Shown here: positions 8,265 through 17,240 of the stretch, piece after piece | Position numbering within the stretch: the first letter of the stretch is position 1 | How the letters are laid out: each line of letters starts with the position of its first letter | The notes under the pieces: generated by a model | What the model was told of the DNA's origin: nothing | What the model saw: only the letters and a program-made list of their open reading frames with translations | Databases searched by the model: none | NCBI GenBank assembly: GCA_016287245.1 | Contig: JAEEWG010000011.1 | Location: 1-64,000, forward strand | Direction of reading: 5' to 3' | DNA from: Clostridia bacterium | Lineage (GTDB): Bacteria > Bacillota > Clostridia > Saccharofermentanales > Saccharofermentanaceae | Length of the DNA: 64,000 bases | Translations under genes and position numbers: made by a program

Positions 8265-9599
8265 TTACATGATCTTGTTTCCGCAGAATTCGCAGCAGCC
8301 GTTCGGGCCGACGGTCGTCGTCGCCTGGCATGCCGGACAAGTGACCTGCATACCGGCACCGCCCATGGCCTGCTGTACGTTCTGGAAATTCTGCTGTACC
8401 TGCTGGCCGGCAAATGCCTGCTGCTGAGCTTGCTGCATATTCTGGAAATTCTGTGCCATCGGCTGCTGGGGATAACCCTGCTGCATCGGCATTCCCTGCT
8501 GAAGGCCCATGCCTGCGCCCATGCCCATTCCGGCTGCACCTATACCCTGCTGCTGCATGGTCCGCATGGCTTCCTGCTGCGCCTGCTGCAGTCTCTGCGC
8601 CATCGCCTGAGGATCGTTTGCCAGTGCCTGCATTTCCGCCTGCTGAGCGGCAAAAGCCTGCTGCTGTTGCATATTCTGGAAGTTCTGCGCCATCTGCTGC
8701 TGCGGATAACCCTGCTGAGGATAACCCTGCATAGGCATTCCCTGCGGCATCGCCATACCTGCAACGATACCAGCGCCCATTCCGGCATTCATACCCGGCT
8801 GGATCGGCATACCGCCCTGCATCGGGACCGGCTGGCCGTAGCCGCCCTGGGTCATCTGCATACCACCTTGCATCGGCATGCCCTGATTCGGAACATACTG
8901 GCCGGACTGAGCACTCATGGTGACGTTACCGCCGGTTCTCATCGCATCGATGGCCGCCTTGATCTGGTTGCCCATATCTACGCACTCGTAGTACTGGTCG
9001 ATCTTATTGCCCGTGAGGCTGAAGCCGGATCTGGAAACGCTCCATCCGCCGCTCTGGCCCGGGTTCATCGGCTGCTCGCCGACCTTGATGCTGCCGTTTG
9101 AAAGCGAGAACTTCATCTCGTCAAAATACGGGTGATTGACGTGGATGATGACGTGGAAGTCATAGGAATATTCATAACGCGGAGGATTGTAGCTGACGGA
9201 CTGGCCGTTCGCATCCTTGGTACGGAGCTCGTTTCTGCTCTCCTTGACATCGAGATCACAGCCGAGAGCCTGCGAATAATCGAGAACGTCCGGGTTCGCG
9301 GCGCTCAGATCGCTCGCGCTGGTGACCATGAATTTCTTATTGTTATCGTCGATCAGGAGCTTCGTAGTACGGCCCAGAGACTGTGTCGTTGTAAAAGCTG
9401 CGACCGCTGCCTTGTTCTGCTCTCTATATTCGAGCTGTCTGTCGATATCTGCCTTCGTGCTGTGACGGCGCTCGCTGAACCACGGGGAAAGCTTGCTGGC
9501 GCAGTCTTTACACATGTTGGCGTCTTCGAGTTTCTTGTTGCCGAGAAGGCCGATCTTATTTCCGCAGAAATCGCAGAATTTCTTATCAAAAAGTCCCAT
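8265..9599 (-). CDS. DUF4428-like zinc-ribbon protein with Met/Gln/Gly/Pro-rich low-complexity region
   Basis: A 444-residue protein without signal peptide. Residues 1-40 hold a zinc ribbon (CDFCGNKIG, then CKDC) of the DUF4428 type. A folded middle domain (about 60-225) follows, with a beta-rich YSYDFHVIIHVNHPYFDEMKFSL segment. Residues about 228-415 are low complexity, built from MQGGMPMQ, YPQQ and NFQNMQQ repeats. The last 25 residues form another zinc-finger half, ending in CEFCGNKI, which echoes the N-terminal CDFCGNKI. Function unknown; the composition resembles prion-like or scaffold proteins. GGGAGG lies six bases before the start. It is a single-gene unit between ald and the copper operon. 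Confidence 0.75.
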   Translation of the reverse strand: MGLFDKKFCDFCGNKIGLLGNKKLEDANMCKDCASKLSPWFSERRHSTKADIDRQLEYREQNKAAVAAFTTTQSLGRTTKLLIDDNNKKFMVTSASDLSAANPDVLDYSQALGCDLDVKESRNELRTKDANGQSVSYNPPRYEYSYDFHVIIHVNHPYFDEMKFSLSNGSIKVGEQPMNPGQSGGWSVSRSGFSLTGNKIDQYYECVDMGNQIKAAIDAMRTGGNVTMSAQSGQYVPNQGMPMQGGMQMTQGGYGQPVPMQGGMPIQPGMNAGMGAGIVAGMAMPQGMPMQGYPQQGYPQQQMAQNFQNMQQQQAFAAQQAEMQALANDPQAMAQRLQQAQQEAMRTMQQQGIGAAGMGMGAGMGLQQGMPMQQGYPQQPMAQNFQNMQQAQQQAFAGQQVQQNFQNVQQAMGGAGMQVTCPACQATTTVGPNGCCEFCGNKIM

Positions 9600-9687
9600 A
9601 TATATCCTCCCTGGAAAAAGCTAATTATCAATATAACTTTATCATTTAATGAATTCCTGTTCAAGGGAAAAGGCGCCTTCCGGGCGT

Positions 9688-9727
9688 AAAAAATGAGGCC
9701 GTTTTTTTGTGCAAAACGGCCTCACTA
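9688..9727 (-). terminator. Terminator of ald
   Basis: On the minus strand TGAGGCCGTTTT pairs with AAAACGGCCTCA, followed by six T residues. It lies about 25 bases beyond the ald stop codon. Confidence 0.9.
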
Positions 9728-9748
9728 TTTATAACGATACGGGATCTT

Positions 9749-10861
9749 TTACATAAGGGAAGAAAGCTCGGTAAATTCGTATCCGAGAGCGGCGGCAACA
9801 TTTCTGTTGGTGCACTTGCCGTCATAGCAGTTCACGCCGGACGTGATGACTTCGCTCTTTTTGCAAGCTTCCTCGAGGCCCGCCTCGGCGATCTGAAGAC
9901 CGTATTTCAATGTCGCATTCGTAAGAGCGATGGTACTTGTTCTCGGCACGGCACCCGGCATGTTGCCGACGCAGTAGTGAACGACACCGTCTTCGATATA
10001 GACCGGATCGTCGTGGGTGGTAACGTGCGAAGATTCACCGCAGCCGCCCTGGTCGATGGCGACATCTACAAATACCGCGCCGTTCTTCATCTCGGGGAGA
10101 TACTTCTTCTTAAAGAGCTTCGGGGTGGAGCCTCCGGGGATCAGTACGGAACCGATAACGAGGTCCGCGTCTTTGACGACACGCTCGACATTCGAGTCAT
10201 TACTTACGAGGGTCTGGATATGCGCACCGAACATGTTGTCGAGCTCTTCGAGTCTTCGAAGGTTAACATCGAGGATCGTGACATTGGCACCCATACCGAC
10301 CGCGATCTTGCAGGCATTCATGCCGACCGTACCGCCGCCGAGGATCACGACATTGGCCTTCGGGGTTCCGGGAACACCGGCGAGAAGAATGCCTTCACCG
10401 CCGAACTTTTTCTCTAAGTACTTCGCGCCTTCCTGAATGGAGAGACGGCCCGCGATCTGGGACATCGGCGCAAGACACGGAAGGGAACGATCCTTTTCCT
10501 GAAGCGTCTCATAAGCGACAGCTTTGACTTTGCCGGCCAAAAGAGCATCCGCCTGCTCTTTGTCAGCGGCCAGATGCAGGTATGTATAGAGGATGAGACC
10601 ATCGCGGAAGAGCGGATATTCCTCCGGGAGCGGCTCTTTGACCTTGACCATCATGTCCGCAAGATGCCATACATCCGCGGCATTATCGATCAGGGACGCA
10701 CCGGCATCCACGTACTCGTTATCGGTAAAACCGGAGCCGACGCCGGCGCCTTTTTCCATATAGACATGGTGTCCTGCGGCAACATAGGCTCTGACGTTGT
10801 CCGGTGTCAGACCGACACGGAATTCATTGTTCTTGATCTCTTTTACACATCCGATCTTCAT
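9749..10861 (-). CDS. ald: Alanine dehydrogenase
   Basis: A 370-residue NAD-dependent enzyme that interconverts L-alanine and pyruvate plus ammonia. The N-terminus KIGCVKEIKNNEFRVGLTP is typical of the AlaDH/PNT family. The nucleotide-binding glycine motif is GGGTVGMNA with an acidic residue at the end of the second strand (ILDVN). The ATG at 10861 is chosen because it has GAGGAG seven bases upstream and starts at the family's usual N-terminus; the frame is open 12 codons further. It stands alone, with its own terminator. In an anaerobic fermenter it would serve nitrogen assimilation or alanine turnover. Confidence 0.93.
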   Translation of the reverse strand: MKIGCVKEIKNNEFRVGLTPDNVRAYVAAGHHVYMEKGAGVGSGFTDNEYVDAGASLIDNAADVWHLADMMVKVKEPLPEEYPLFRDGLILYTYLHLAADKEQADALLAGKVKAVAYETLQEKDRSLPCLAPMSQIAGRLSIQEGAKYLEKKFGGEGILLAGVPGTPKANVVILGGGTVGMNACKIAVGMGANVTILDVNLRRLEELDNMFGAHIQTLVSNDSNVERVVKDADLVIGSVLIPGGSTPKLFKKKYLPEMKNGAVFVDVAIDQGGCGESSHVTTHDDPVYIEDGVVHYCVGNMPGAVPRTSTIALTNATLKYGLQIAEAGLEEACKKSEVITSGVNCYDGKCTNRNVAAALGYEFTELSSLM

Positions 10862-10903
10862 AAATCTACTCCTCGCAATCCTATTTTTCTGCCCCAAAAG
10901 AAC

Positions 10904-10938
10904 CGGGCAGCTAAGTTTTATTGTACCATAGCTGCCCG
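10904..10938 (-). terminator. Inverted repeat between the zinc-ribbon membrane gene and ald
   Basis: CGGGCAGCTA and TAGCTGCCCG form a perfect ten-base stem with a 15-base loop. On the minus strand it is followed by GTTCTTTTGG, a weak T run, so it may end the gene stopping at 11043. A TACAAT inside the loop could serve as the ald -10 element. Confidence 0.6.
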
Positions 10939-11042
10939 ATGAAAATGCATATTAAAAGCGATTTCCGCTGACGCGGGATGTGCCGCAGAGATCCGTCCTT
11001 ACAGATCCTTCCTTAGGGCCTTACGTCTATTCCTCTAAGACC

Positions 11043-11852
11043 TTACTGCTGCGGCTTGTGATCCGGCATCAGGCCCAGTGCGACGACCACAGCGATCGGC
11101 ACGCCGATGGCGGTCATGGCTGCAGGTCCGGTCTCCATATGGAATCCGTATGCAAGGATCAGGAAGATGATCAGCGGTACGGCCGAGACAAACGAGAGGA
11201 TCTGGATGATGGTGGCGATCGCGCCGTCTCTATAGATCACAAAAGCCAGGCCGGCCGCAAGGACCAGGCCGATCGGGATCCCGAAATAAAGCGGGAATGA
11301 AAACTTCTCATAAAGCGCGATGCAGAGGATCGTCGGCAGGATGAGACCGACAATGATCGCATAAGGAATGCGCTTTTTCCGCTCCTTGACCACGCCTTTT
11401 TCGCATTCGGCGATCAGCGCGGGAGCATCCAGAAGATCCGGGACTTTCCGGAATTCTACAAGTGCGCGGGAATAGGATTTCTTGTCATAAAAACTCTTCG
11501 CTTTGGCATAGGTGCCGAGATCGTCGGCTCTCTTCTGCCCTTCTATGCAGTTCTTCTGAAGGTCGCTGCCGACCGCGTCCATGAAAGATGCGCATTCGAG
11601 CGCGGCGGTCTTATACATGAGCCTTGCCTGACCCATCGTCGCGGGGTCGGGATTCTCGTCGAGGAGCTGTTTGGCGCGGTTCATCTTCTCGATGACGCGG
11701 GAGTATTTCCCGTAATCCGGAACCAGATCCTGGATCGACCACTTGTTGCCGCAGTGCGCGCATACACAGAAACCGCCGAGATAATCGTTTCTCAGCTCGC
11801 CTCCGCAGATCTTACATTTTAACGTAGCCGGAGCCACAGTTCCTTCTGCCAT
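11043..11852 (-). CDS. Zinc-ribbon membrane protein with TPR-like helical segment
   Basis: A 269-residue protein with an N-terminal zinc ribbon (CKICGG and CAHCGNKW), a helical region with repeated Tyr/Ala-rich helices (about 60-140, TPR-like), and three or four C-terminal transmembrane helices. No enzyme motif is seen. Such zinc-ribbon/TM proteins are common in Clostridia and have no defined role. The ATG at 11852 is preferred over the upstream one because AGGGGAG lies eight bases before it and the protein then begins just before the ribbon. No operon partner is evident. Confidence 0.7.
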   Translation of the reverse strand: MAEGTVAPATLKCKICGGELRNDYLGGFCVCAHCGNKWSIQDLVPDYGKYSRVIEKMNRAKQLLDENPDPATMGQARLMYKTAALECASFMDAVGSDLQKNCIEGQKRADDLGTYAKAKSFYDKKSYSRALVEFRKVPDLLDAPALIAECEKGVVKERKKRIPYAIIVGLILPTILCIALYEKFSFPLYFGIPIGLVLAAGLAFVIYRDGAIATIIQILSFVSAVPLIIFLILAYGFHMETGPAAMTAIGVPIAVVVALGLMPDHKPQQ

Positions 11853-11978
11853 TTTCCCGTCTCCCCTAGAAAAATCAGATCGCGCCTTCGGGAAAGAATC
11901 TTTTCCCTTCGGCACATTAAATATATTAACATATTTTTACCTTTGCACAAATGCGGGAAGGTCACGAAAAATGATACT

Positions 11979-13070
11979 TTATTGCGCTTTCTTTTTCCCT
12001 TTTTGCGGCTTTCCGGCCGGGCGGATGCTGACTTCGCCCGAAGAAAGGACCGAGGTGGTTTTGTCTTCGTACTCCACGAGGAGGTTACAGTCGGACGTGA
12101 TGTCGAGGACCTTCGCGCGGCGGGTGCTGCCGGAGCCGGTGGAGATGACGTTGACGTCTTTCCCGAGGACGAGGCTTCGGCGCTTATATTCTTCTTCGTA
12201 GTTTCCGTGGTCGGGTGCGGTAAATGTCCTGAAAAAGTGGTTTAGGAATTCCGCGGCGATTTTATTCTTCGCGTCCGGCTGGCGGGCAGGAAGGATCGCG
12301 CCGGCGATGTCTTTCAGGTCTTCCGGGAAACCGTCTTCCGGAGCATAGACATTAAAGCCGATGCCGAGGACGGCATACTCGAGATTTCCGTTTTCCATAC
12401 TTACGGAGGCCTCGGTCAGGATACCGACGACCTTTTTGCCGTGGTAGAAGATGTCGTTGACCCACTTGATCTGCGGGACGTCGTCGCCGGGAAGGGCCCT
12501 CTTCGCGGTTTTCTTTCCGGCTGGCGCAGCATCCGGCGAAGGCTGAGAGCAGAGCACGGTCTCGATCGCGTGGCAGGCAGATACGGCCGCCATGGTCGTG
12601 ATCTTCAGGGCTTTCTGCGGCGGGAGATCCGACGGGCGAAGAAGGATGGAGATATAAAGGCCGGTATTTCGGGGCGAGTAGAAAGATCTTCCGAGCCTTC
12701 CCTTGCCGCCGGTCTGGGAGTTGGCAATAATGACCGTTCCCTCGCGATCTCCGGCTGCGGCCTTTTCTTTTAAAAGCGTATTCGTGGAGGTGACTTCGTC
12801 AAAGACGGAGATATCCAGATCAAGGCCGTCGCTTAAGTATTTCTCGACGCCCTGCGAGGAGACGATATCCGTATCAGGAGAAAGGCTGTAGCCGCGGGAC
12901 TTCTGCGCCGTGATCGGGTAGCCTTCGGACTGGAGCGTCTTGACGGCTTTCCAGACAGCCGTCCGGGAGATCGAAAGCTCCTCGGCGATCTCTTCTCCGG
13001 AGAAGAACTTCCCCTTATTCTTTTCAAAAAGAAGTAGTAGCGCTTCCTTCGTACTCAGCTCCTGTTTCAT
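11979..13070 (-). CDS. birA: Biotin protein ligase / biotin operon repressor
   Basis: A 363-residue bifunctional BirA. Residues 1-65 form a winged helix (ISRTAVWKAVKTLQ recognition helix). The ligase core has the biotinyl-AMP loop GGKGRLGRSF and KWVNDI...KVVGILTE, and an SH3-like C-terminal domain follows. It attaches biotin to acceptor lysines of carboxylases or decarboxylases. About 25 residues of Ala/Pro/Lys-rich sequence interrupt the core before QIKWVND, an insertion not usual in the family. The start at 13070 has GGAGG 11 bases upstream. No biotin synthesis genes are nearby. Confidence 0.92.
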   Translation of the reverse strand: MKQELSTKEALLLLFEKNKGKFFSGEEIAEELSISRTAVWKAVKTLQSEGYPITAQKSRGYSLSPDTDIVSSQGVEKYLSDGLDLDISVFDEVTSTNTLLKEKAAAGDREGTVIIANSQTGGKGRLGRSFYSPRNTGLYISILLRPSDLPPQKALKITTMAAVSACHAIETVLCSQPSPDAAPAGKKTAKRALPGDDVPQIKWVNDIFYHGKKVVGILTEASVSMENGNLEYAVLGIGFNVYAPEDGFPEDLKDIAGAILPARQPDAKNKIAAEFLNHFFRTFTAPDHGNYEEEYKRRSLVLGKDVNVISTGSGSTRRAKVLDITSDCNLLVEYEDKTTSVLSSGEVSIRPAGKPQKGKKKAQ

Positions 13071-13227
13071 GGATCTTCGGACCTCCGTTACAATTAAGGA
13101 AACGATACCATTTTTCGCGGTCGAAGGCAACCTTCCTCCGTCCTGTGGTTAACTACGGGAAAATAATCAGGAGATCCTGTCTTCTTTTTTTCGGAAAACC
13201 CCTTTACTTTTCCGGAAAAAGGTTTAT

Positions 13228-13265
13228 CATATGAACTGTCAGACATATGAATAATCGTTCATATG
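13228..13265. promoter_or_regulatory. SmtB/CadC (ArsR-family) type operator before the split metal pump
   Basis: CATATGAA-N6-TTCATATG (13244-13265) is a perfect eight-base inverted repeat. It fits the TGAA-N6-TTCA core of ArsR/SmtB metal-sensor operators. A third CATATGAA half lies at 13228-13235. The site lies 40 bases before the HMA gene, where the promoter should be. No ArsR-type regulator is encoded in this window. Confidence 0.75.
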
Positions 13266-13305
13266 TTTGGCACGACAAAAACATTCCTGATCGGAGGAAC
13301 ATAAT

Positions 13306-13524
13306 ATGAAAAGAACATTTAAACTCGAAGACCTCGACTGCGCCAACTGCGCTGCCAAGATGGAAGAAGCCATCGCCAAGCTCCCGGGCGTGACCAAAGT
13401 CTCTGTGAACTTTATGGCCCAGAAGATGATCCTTGAAGCGGACGACGACCGTTTCGAATCCGTCTTAAAGGAAGCGGCGGAGACCATCGCGAAAGTCGAG
13501 CCGGACTGCAAGATCATTATGTAA
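13306..13524 (+). CDS. Small HMA-domain metal-binding protein
   Basis: A 72-residue single heavy-metal-associated domain. The motif DCANC is the form found in the N-terminal domains of CadA/ZntA Zn/Cd ATPases rather than the MxCxxC of copper chaperones. GGAGG lies eight bases before the ATG. It lies 31 bases before the P-type ATPase that lacks an HMA domain, so it probably supplies that domain in trans. Metal identity is inferred from the motif only. Confidence 0.85.
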   Translation: MKRTFKLEDLDCANCAAKMEEAIAKLPGVTKVSVNFMAQKMILEADDDRFESVLKEAAETIAKVEPDCKIIM

Positions 13525-13555
13525 AAGCCGCGCGCCGAGAAACGAAGAGGAAACT

Positions 13556-15397
13556 ATGACGAGAAAACAGAAAAAGACCCTGATACGAGTTCTGATTGCC
13601 GCGGCGATGCTGGTGGTGCTTCACTTCCTGCCGCTTGACGGCTTCTGGAACGCGCTTTATCTGATCCCGTATCTGACCGTCGGGTACGATGTCGTACTCG
13701 GTGCAGTCAAAAAGATCGGGCACGGATCTTTTCTCGATGAAGAATTCCTCATGATGATCGCCACCATCGGCGCTTTCATCATCGGCGAATACCCCGAAGC
13801 GACACTGGTCATGCTCTTTTACCAGGTCGGCGAGCTCTTCCAGAGCATCGCGGTCGGAAAGAGCAGGAAATCCATCGCCGCCATGATGGACATCTGCCCC
13901 GACACCGCGATCGTCCTGCGCGACGGGGCCGAGGACGAGGTGGACCCGTCCGAAGTTTCGGTCGGCGAAGTCGTGCTCGTTAAGCCCGGTGAGAAGATCC
14001 CGATCGACGGCGTCATCTCCGAAGGCAGCACTTCCTTAAATACAGCGGCGCTGACCGGCGAGAGCCTCCCGGTCGAAGCAGGCGTCGGCTCTTCCGTCTA
14101 TTCGGGCTCCATCAACCTTACTTCCGCCATCAAAGTCACCACAACTACAGAATACGAAAACAGCACGGTCTCGCGGATCCTCGAGCTCGTGGAGAACAGC
14201 ACGGATAAGAAAGCCAGGTCCGAAAAGTTCATCACGAAGTTTGCGCATTACTATACCCCGGCCGTCGTTATCCTCGCGGTCCTTATCGCGCTCGGATGCC
14301 TCCTCTTTACTGACCTCGGGGCGGCCGGAAGCGTCTACCGCGGACTTATTTTCCTCGTCGTGTCCTGCCCATGCGCGCTCGTGGTCTCGGTACCGCTCTC
14401 CTTCTTCGGAGGGATCGGCGCGGCCAGCAAACGCGGCATCCTCATAAAGGGCAGTAACTACATGGAGACCCTGTCGAAGATCGACACCGTCGTACTCGAC
14501 AAGACCGGAACGATCACGGAAGGATCTTTTGCCGTAGATGCGATCCATCCGAAGGAGATCGACCCGGATGTGCTGATCGATATCGCAGCGCTCGCCGAGA
14601 GCCGCTCCCACCACCCGGTCGCCGAATCGATCGTCAATGCGCACGGAAGGCACATCGATGCGTCGCGCCTCGGTGATGTCGAAGAGATCGCGGGACGCGG
14701 GATCCGCGCCGTTATCGACGAAGAGGAGTATTTCGTCGGCAACGGCAAGCTCATGGAGGACGTTTCGGCGGACTTCCACGAATGCCACCTGCCCGGCACT
14801 GTCGTGCATGTTTCTAAAGGCAAAGAATACTTAGGCCATATCGTGATCAACGATATCCTCAAGAAAGACTCGGCCGGTGCGATCTCTGACCTTCGCGCGG
14901 CCGGCGTCCGTGACGTCGTGATGCTTACGGGCGATAACGAAAAGGTCGCTTCCAAGGTCGCCGAACAGGTCGGGATCAGGAAGTTCTTCTCGGGGCTCCT
15001 CCCTGCCCAGAAGGTCGAAAAGGTCGAAGAGCTGCTCGCAGAAGACCGCCATGTCGCTTTTGTCGGCGACGGGATCAACGATGCGCCGGTTCTGACCCGC
15101 GCGGATGTCGGCATCGCCATGGGTGCACTTGGCTCGGATGCCGCGATCGAAGCTGCGGATATCGTTCTTATGGACGACCGTCTCGGGAAGATCCCGGATG
15201 CGATCCGTATCTCCCGAAAGACCATGCGGATCGTAAAAGAAAACATCCTCTTCTCGATCTTTGTTAAGGTCGCTGTTATGGTGCTCGGCGCCCTCGGACT
15301 TGCAGGTATGCGGTTCGCCGTCTTCGGCGATGTCGGTGTCCTGATCCTCGCGATCTTAAATTCCCTGCGCGCCATGCGCCTTCCGAAGAGATCCTGA
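13556..15397 (+). CDS. P1B-type Zn/Cd (heavy-metal) exporting ATPase lacking its own HMA domain
   Basis: A 613-residue metal pump. It begins at the first membrane helices with no HMA domain. Visible motifs are actuator TGES (168-171), the intramembrane CPC at 271-273 in a SCPCALVVSVPLSFFGGIG context typical of CadA/ZntA-like pumps, DKTGT with Asp315, SHHP, and GDGINDAP. It would export Zn2+, Cd2+ or a similar ion using ATP. It follows the small HMA gene by 31 bases behind an SmtB/CadC-type operator, so the two form a metal-induced operon. Substrate is inferred from motif context. Confidence 0.9.
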   Translation: MTRKQKKTLIRVLIAAAMLVVLHFLPLDGFWNALYLIPYLTVGYDVVLGAVKKIGHGSFLDEEFLMMIATIGAFIIGEYPEATLVMLFYQVGELFQSIAVGKSRKSIAAMMDICPDTAIVLRDGAEDEVDPSEVSVGEVVLVKPGEKIPIDGVISEGSTSLNTAALTGESLPVEAGVGSSVYSGSINLTSAIKVTTTTEYENSTVSRILELVENSTDKKARSEKFITKFAHYYTPAVVILAVLIALGCLLFTDLGAAGSVYRGLIFLVVSCPCALVVSVPLSFFGGIGAASKRGILIKGSNYMETLSKIDTVVLDKTGTITEGSFAVDAIHPKEIDPDVLIDIAALAESRSHHPVAESIVNAHGRHIDASRLGDVEEIAGRGIRAVIDEEEYFVGNGKLMEDVSADFHECHLPGTVVHVSKGKEYLGHIVINDILKKDSAGAISDLRAAGVRDVVMLTGDNEKVASKVAEQVGIRKFFSGLLPAQKVEKVEELLAEDRHVAFVGDGINDAPVLTRADVGIAMGALGSDAAIEAADIVLMDDRLGKIPDAIRISRKTMRIVKENILFSIFVKVAVMVLGALGLAGMRFAVFGDVGVLILAILNSLRAMRLPKRS

Positions 15398-15469
15398 GCG
15401 GCGCGCGGCAGACCCACAACAAGTGACAAAATACTTAGCAAAAGACGGACGGTTTGCAGTTCTTATCCA

Positions 15470-15497
15470 TTGCGGTTCTTTTCCATATGAGTATAAT
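15470..15497 (+). promoter_or_regulatory. Promoter of the 528-aa lipoprotein
   Basis: TTGCGG (15470-15475) and a perfect TATAAT (15492-15497) are spaced 16 bp apart. The gene's GGGAGG and ATG follow about 25 bases later. Confidence 0.65.
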
Positions 15498-15533
15498 CAT
15501 AGATAGGGGTGAATAAGTTTTGGGAGGAATACC

Positions 15534-17120
15534 ATGAAGAAGAAGTGTGTCCGTTTCCTGTCCGCCTTATTGAGCTTATCGCTCCTTCTCGGTTGTAGCG
15601 CCTGTAAAAGCAAAGGCGGAAAAAACGATGAGATCAAGAGAAGAGCCGAGGGCACCGTCGAAGACTACCTCGTGTATCTGACGCGCGATAATACCAATAA
15701 ACTATCGCGCTACTGCAACAGCTCGGATGATCCGTTTCAGCAGACGGAGCAGTACTTCCAGACCGAACCGAGCTACATGACTTTCACCAAATATCTTTCC
15801 ACTTTAAAGTTTAATGTCGGGGATGCCACCGTCGACGGCGATATTGTCGATGTCCCCGTGAAGATCCAGTATATCGATGCCGAGACGGCTCTAGCTGAAA
15901 AGACCGGAAGCATGACCCTTCCGGAGATCAACGAGTTTATTTCCGATACAGCAGTGAATGCAAAAAAAGAGATCGTCTTCCGCCTGAGCTTCAGTTCCGA
16001 CGATTCCTGCCGGATCCAGAGCACGAAGGAGCTTCACGATGAGCTTTACGGGCAGTATCAGACCTTCCTGAAAATGCTTCCGGATATTAAGGATGCCGTG
16101 ACCCAGAAGCTCGATTTCTTCATGGATAGATTAAAGGATATGGATCTGACGTACCTCACCCGGAGCGACTGCGATTTCGGATCTCTTAACATCTACGAAT
16201 ACCCGATGGAGCGTTTGCCGCTGTTTAAGACCATAATGTCTTTCATGACCTATGAGATCGAGATCGAAGAGACGACAGATGCCACGGCAAGCGGAGTTTT
16301 GCACGTCAAAACCAAAAACGACCAGCCCGCCGGCGAACGCCTCTTTAACGATCCGCAGAAAATGATCCCGTTCATCGAACAGTATATCATCGTTGTTCTG
16401 GACGGACTGACGTCCGGCACCACTTTTGTCGATATACTGAACTATGCGACCATTACCAAAAATCTGCGGGTGGAACTCGAAAAGGAAGAAATGCGCGAGC
16501 ACGATGTCCATTTCGATATAAAGCTCGACGATAGTGCCACGGATGGATTTACCATCAAAGCCGATATTACTGAGATCATGCCGAGCAAGGAGCCGTTCGT
16601 AAGCTGGGATTACCGTAACTCGGATAATGTCATCGAGTGCTACAATGCGGCCGCCGAATCTCTTTTCGAAAGAAAGGAGATCAGCGAGGAAGAGTACACC
16701 AGAGTGCAGAGAACTTTCGGTAAAATTCCTTTCTATCTGGATCAGTTTGACGAGTCCCTGAAAGCCCATGGCTATACACTCGAAAATGATACGGCGAGTT
16801 TCAGAAAATACGTAAAAGGCGACCATACTGAACTTGTCATCGCCATCGAATACACCAACATTTTCGCCGTCGATCACGCGATCGGCCGGATGATCCATTA
16901 CGAAGACCTGGAGCAGGGGCAGGCCTACTCCGGTGACATCAATGGTGGATATCTCTACTTCGAAACTTACGGCTATACCACCGATAAGGAGAAGCCAGTG
17001 GAGGTCATGTCCTGGAACGCATGCGCGCAAAACTACTTCATCTACGTCGAGATCCGGGATGGGTCAGATGAGGAAAAACAGGATATTCGCGCGCTCTTTG
17101 AGGAGAACGGTCTGGCGTAA
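15534..17120 (+). CDS. Uncharacterised lipoprotein, 528 aa
   Basis: The N-terminus is a type II signal peptide with the lipobox LLGC, so the mature protein is anchored on the outer face of the membrane. The rest is a mixed alpha/beta chain rich in Asp, Glu and Thr with no domain I recognise. A GGGAGG and a good promoter precede it. It appears to be a single-gene unit. The stop codon lies inside a 13-base palindromic motif that recurs twice more in this window. Confidence 0.65.
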   Translation: MKKKCVRFLSALLSLSLLLGCSACKSKGGKNDEIKRRAEGTVEDYLVYLTRDNTNKLSRYCNSSDDPFQQTEQYFQTEPSYMTFTKYLSTLKFNVGDATVDGDIVDVPVKIQYIDAETALAEKTGSMTLPEINEFISDTAVNAKKEIVFRLSFSSDDSCRIQSTKELHDELYGQYQTFLKMLPDIKDAVTQKLDFFMDRLKDMDLTYLTRSDCDFGSLNIYEYPMERLPLFKTIMSFMTYEIEIEETTDATASGVLHVKTKNDQPAGERLFNDPQKMIPFIEQYIIVVLDGLTSGTTFVDILNYATITKNLRVELEKEEMREHDVHFDIKLDDSATDGFTIKADITEIMPSKEPFVSWDYRNSDNVIECYNAAAESLFERKEISEEEYTRVQRTFGKIPFYLDQFDESLKAHGYTLENDTASFRKYVKGDHTELVIAIEYTNIFAVDHAIGRMIHYEDLEQGQAYSGDINGGYLYFETYGYTTDKEKPVEVMSWNACAQNYFIYVEIRDGSDEEKQDIRALFEENGLA

Positions 17121-17142
17121 CAGTGTTACAAAGGCTGAATCC

Positions 17143-17212
17143 GCGGCGGGCGGCGGGCGTGCTTAGTGCTCGCGGAGGCGCCGGGGATTGCGAGCGCGCG
17201 GCGGGCGGCGGG
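17143..17212. repeat. Very GC-rich imperfect tandem duplication
   Basis: The 15-mer GCGGCGGGCGGCGGG occurs twice (17143-17157 and 17198-17212), 55 bp apart, and the sequence after each copy is also similar (GTGCT then GCGG). The segment is far richer in GC than its flanks and lies between two convergent genes. Confidence 0.8.
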
Positions 17213-17240
17213 ATTTGTGCTGGCGCGCGGTGCGCGGGCT

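Noticed and set aside
13130..13170. BirA operator near birA
   Set aside because: Only one GTTAAC half-site is present; the paired TTGTAAAC-type sites needed by BirA are absent.
14036..14809. 257-codon frame antisense to the metal ATPase
   Set aside because: It lies opposite a certain gene with full P-type ATPase motifs and has no ribosome binding site; long antisense frames are expected in GC-biased codons.
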